This document shows, one piece after another, positions 14,961 through 16,033 of a stretch of DNA of 16,033 nt. A program made the position numbers and the translations under genes. Below the pieces are notes generated by a model. It searched no databases. It was not told the origin of the DNA and saw nothing but the letters and a program-made list of their open reading frames with translations. Numbering within the stretch: the stretch's first letter is position 1; every line of letters begins with the position of its first letter. Source of the stretch: RYN-433 sp036558265 (lineage in GTDB: Bacteria; Planctomycetota; Phycisphaerae; Tepidisphaerales; Tepidisphaeraceae); the NCBI GenBank assembly GCA_036558265.1, contig DATBFY010000392.1, forward strand, positions 1 to 16,033. The letters are read 5' to 3'.

Positions 14961-15009
14961 GACGAGGGAGAACTGAACGGCAATCGCGCCGTTCAGTTCT
15001 CTACTCCAC
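14961..15009 (+). ncRNA. Group II intron domain VI with bulged branch-point A
   Basis: GAGAACTGAACGGC (14969-14982) pairs perfectly with GCCGTTCAGTTCTC (14988-15001) across a short loop. Below this, GAG (14965-14967) pairs with CTC (15004-15006), leaving a single unpaired A at 15003. That A is the expected branch point, placing the 3' splice site at 15009/15010. Confidence 0.8.
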
Positions 15010-15025
15010 CTCCTTTGTTCCTTTG
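15010..15025 (+). repeat. Downstream copy of the repeat flanking the intron (3' exon)
   Basis: CTCCTTTGTTCCTTTG starts at the first exon base after the predicted intron end and differs from the upstream copy (13031-13045) by one inserted C. Removing the intron joins the two copies into a tandem pair. Confidence 0.8.
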
Positions 15026-15195
15026 CGTCCCCGCGACTGGTGCACCCCCCGCCCGCCGGCGCAAAGCGAAGCCACGTCCCTTTTACCATTTGCTCTTTGC
15101 CTTCTCCCCTCCCCCCCGCCCCCACTGTGACAAATTTCCAAACGAACCCATCGATCCGCCTCCGCTCGCCCAACATCCGCGGTACACTTTGGCAC
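15026..15195. other. Leader region between intron and mini-RpoC gene
   Basis: 170 bp with a long C/T-rich stretch (about 15076-15123) and no convincing promoter or hairpin. It must contain the native start signals of the mini-RpoC gene unless transcription comes through the intron. Confidence 0.4.
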
Positions 15196-15777
15196 ATGCT
15201 TCCCGACTCCTTTGGTGACCGCTATCGCCTCGCGACCGATCGGGATGTTCACGCCAGTTCGTTCGGGCGCGTCGAACGACGGCGTGCACCTGCGGGTTCG
15301 ACCTGGCGGGAACAGGTAAAGACGCTCGAAGACCCGCGAATCTTCGGGCCCGTGCGCGAGTTCGAGTGCGCGTGCGGGAAGTATGTCGGGCGGGAACACG
15401 ACACCGCCCTGTGCGACATGTGCGGCGTGAAACTCGGTCCGGCCGAACTGCGGCGGACGCGCTGCGGGCATATCGACCTGCCCATGGCCGTGCCGCATCC
15501 GCTCGGGCAGGCGAAGGATCGGCTTGGGTCGGTGACCGTGTTGCCTGCGTCGTTCCTGGAGGCGCCCAGCGGCAATGAACTGGCGGTGATCTACGAGGGG
15601 CTGGTGGTCGCGCGAGAGGAGCGCGAGATCGCGGTCGGGCTGCAACGGTTGACGGAAATCCTGCTGCCAACGCTGCAGGTTGCGGACGACTGGGACTTGT
15701 CGGATCGGCGGCTGATCGCACGCGGGGTTGGATTGGTTGATCGCGCGGATGAGGAGTCGTGGGAGTTGGACCGATGA
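15196..15777 (+). CDS. Mini-RpoC: RNA polymerase beta'-like N-terminal zinc-binding protein
   Basis: The product is 193 residues from the ATG at 15196, which has only a weak ribosome site. Residues ~18-103 follow the N terminus of RpoC step by step: 'VHASSFGRV' (RpoC 'IRSWSFGEV'), 'RIFGPVREFECACGKY' (RpoC 'RIFGPVKDYECLCGKY'), 'LCDMCGV' and 'LRRTRCGHIDLP' (RpoC 'VRRERMGHIELA'). Four zinc-binding Cys (58, 60, 73, 76) have exactly the spacing of E. coli RpoC 70, 72, 85, 88. The part after ~110 ('SVTVLPASFLEAP', then 'NELAVIYEGLVVAREERE') resembles RpoC 'LTVLPVLPPDLRP' and 'LNDLYRRVINRNNR', as if the clamp head between had been deleted. The catalytic NADFDGD and everything beyond are absent. The gene sits 187 bp after the group II intron and overlaps the next gene by 4 bp. 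The homology is clear by eye; the function is not known. Confidence 0.85.
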   Translation: MLPDSFGDRYRLATDRDVHASSFGRVERRRAPAGSTWREQVKTLEDPRIFGPVREFECACGKYVGREHDTALCDMCGVKLGPAELRRTRCGHIDLPMAVPHPLGQAKDRLGSVTVLPASFLEAPSGNELAVIYEGLVVAREEREIAVGLQRLTEILLPTLQVADDWDLSDRRLIARGVGLVDRADEESWELDR

Positions 15778-16033
15778 TGTATCGCTTGCGCCGTCTGGTC
15801 CGCGCGATGTCCTTGCTGCTGTCGCTGGGCGTCGTCGCGCTGTGGATTCGAAGTTACTGGATCGAAGATCGCCTGGGACTACAGACATATACCAGCATCA
15901 GCGCCAAAGGACATCCACGGAACTATGACCTGATCGTCCAGCGCGGCCGTATGAGCCTGGTGCTCACTCGATACGAATATTTCGGATATGGGGGCGAGCC
16001 GGGTTGGACGTGGATTGCCGAGCCGGTGGAATT
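15774..16033 (+). CDS. Membrane-anchored planctomycete-type hypothetical protein (3' end outside window)
   Basis: The start ATG (15774) overlaps the stop of the mini-RpoC gene in ATGA, which implies translational coupling. A second ATG follows directly at 15777. The first 87 residues can be read. A basic N terminus (MMYRLRRLVRAM) leads into a hydrophobic helix and 'VVALWIRSYWIEDRLG', then a soluble part with 'LIVQRGRMSLVLTRYEY' and 'GEPGWTWI'. This 'short helix plus LWxRSYW plus strand plus PGWxW' layout recurs in many planctomycete proteins of unknown function. The helix probably sits in the cytoplasmic membrane. No catalytic motif is visible in this part. Confidence 0.75.
   Translation, partial: MMYRLRRLVRAMSLLLSLGVVALWIRSYWIEDRLGLQTYTSISAKGHPRNYDLIVQRGRMSLVLTRYEYFGYGGEPGWTWIAEPVE

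Larger units (their letters stand above)
13046..15009 (+). mobile_element. Group II intron, ~1964 nt, with intron-encoded reverse transcriptase
   Basis: The 5' end GTGCG at 13046 matches the GUGYG consensus. Positions ~13050-13510 hold domains I-IV, with typical segments such as 'GCAAGCGAACCCAC' and 'TCGTGAAACTTCCGGGAGTG'. The reverse transcriptase (13518-14879) sits in domain IV. Domain V (14928-14960) and domain VI (14961-15009) are clear. The 3' end is placed at 15009 (…CAC), seven nucleotides from the bulged A at 15003 when that A is counted, the usual distance. The element lies between truD and the mini-RpoC gene and interrupts no gene. A CAAAG at 13238-13242 could be part of EBS1, pairing with the CTTTG end of the 5' exon; this is weak. 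The catalytic RNA and protein both look intact, so it may be mobile. Confidence 0.9.

Noticed and set aside
13046..15009. Possible retron or diversity-generating retroelement in place of a group II intron
   Set aside because: Domains V and VI, the GTGCG start and the maturase domain are all present. There is no template/variable repeat pair and no msr/msd-like structure.
14085..15197. 370-codon minus-strand frame opposite the reverse transcriptase
   Set aside because: It is a shadow of the maturase frame and of structured intron RNA. There is no ribosome site or known domain.
15001..15888. 295-codon minus-strand frame opposite the mini-RpoC gene
   Set aside because: The plus-strand frame carries the exact RpoC zinc motif. 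This one has only low-complexity sequence.
1..16033. CRISPR array, tRNA or rRNA genes, insertion-sequence transposase
   Set aside because: I looked on both strands. There is no regular repeat-spacer series, no tRNA-like cloverleaf with a T-arm signature, no rRNA stretch, and no transposase or terminal inverted repeats.

Overview
The window is GC-rich, and its genes lie on both strands in short or single-gene units, with several convergent pairs that nearly touch or overlap. The gene content (PilZ, DUF72 and secreted alpha/beta-hydrolase genes; a small TM protein of the 'LWxRSYW' type; a LigD-like phosphoesterase standing alone; a dispersed palindrome of the 'LTPALSQR' type) best fits a planctomycete, probably of the Phycisphaerae/Tepidisphaerales kind. 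This is inferred from gene content, since no rRNA or other marker gene is present.

Layout: 3-533 is the C-terminal end of a HEAT-repeat protein. 751-1596 (-) is a secreted protein with three PepSY-like repeats and a strong hairpin behind it. 1961-2224 is a small or truncated gene resembling the tail of an HD-type protein. 2225-2845 (-) is a PilZ protein, divergent from 2980-4500, a flavin-dependent halogenase. 4541-6046 (-) is a membrane-anchored beta-propeller protein, divergent from 6305-7132, an RlmB-type rRNA methyltransferase whose 3' end overlaps a convergent DUF72 gene (7053-7877, -). 7902-8105 (-) is a small acidic protein, divergent from 8225-9067, a stand-alone 3'-phosphoesterase of the LigD type. 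9152-9448 (-) is a small exported or anchored protein. 9622-10185 and 10215-11369 are a secreted glutathione-peroxidase-like protein and a secreted alpha/beta hydrolase, probably co-transcribed. 11380-12642 (-) is the tRNA pseudouridine synthase TruD.

The last 3 kb is the accessory part. A complete-looking group II intron (about 13046-15009) encodes a reverse transcriptase/maturase without an endonuclease domain. It sits exactly between two near-identical 15-16 bp repeats. Its domains V and VI can be read directly, including a bulged branch-point A.

Immediately downstream, 15196-15777 encodes a 193-residue protein whose first ~105 residues reproduce the N-terminal zinc-binding region of the RNA polymerase beta' subunit (RpoC), with the exact Cys-x-Cys-x12-Cys-x2-Cys spacing but none of the catalytic body. 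It overlaps by 4 bp a membrane protein that runs off the window end. This mini-RpoC paralogue is the strongest candidate here for an undescribed system, for example a transcription modulator or polymerase mimic coupled to a membrane partner.

The rest is mostly housekeeping and single-gene functions. Apart from the peroxidase/hydrolase pair and the mini-RpoC/membrane pair, I see no multi-gene pathway.
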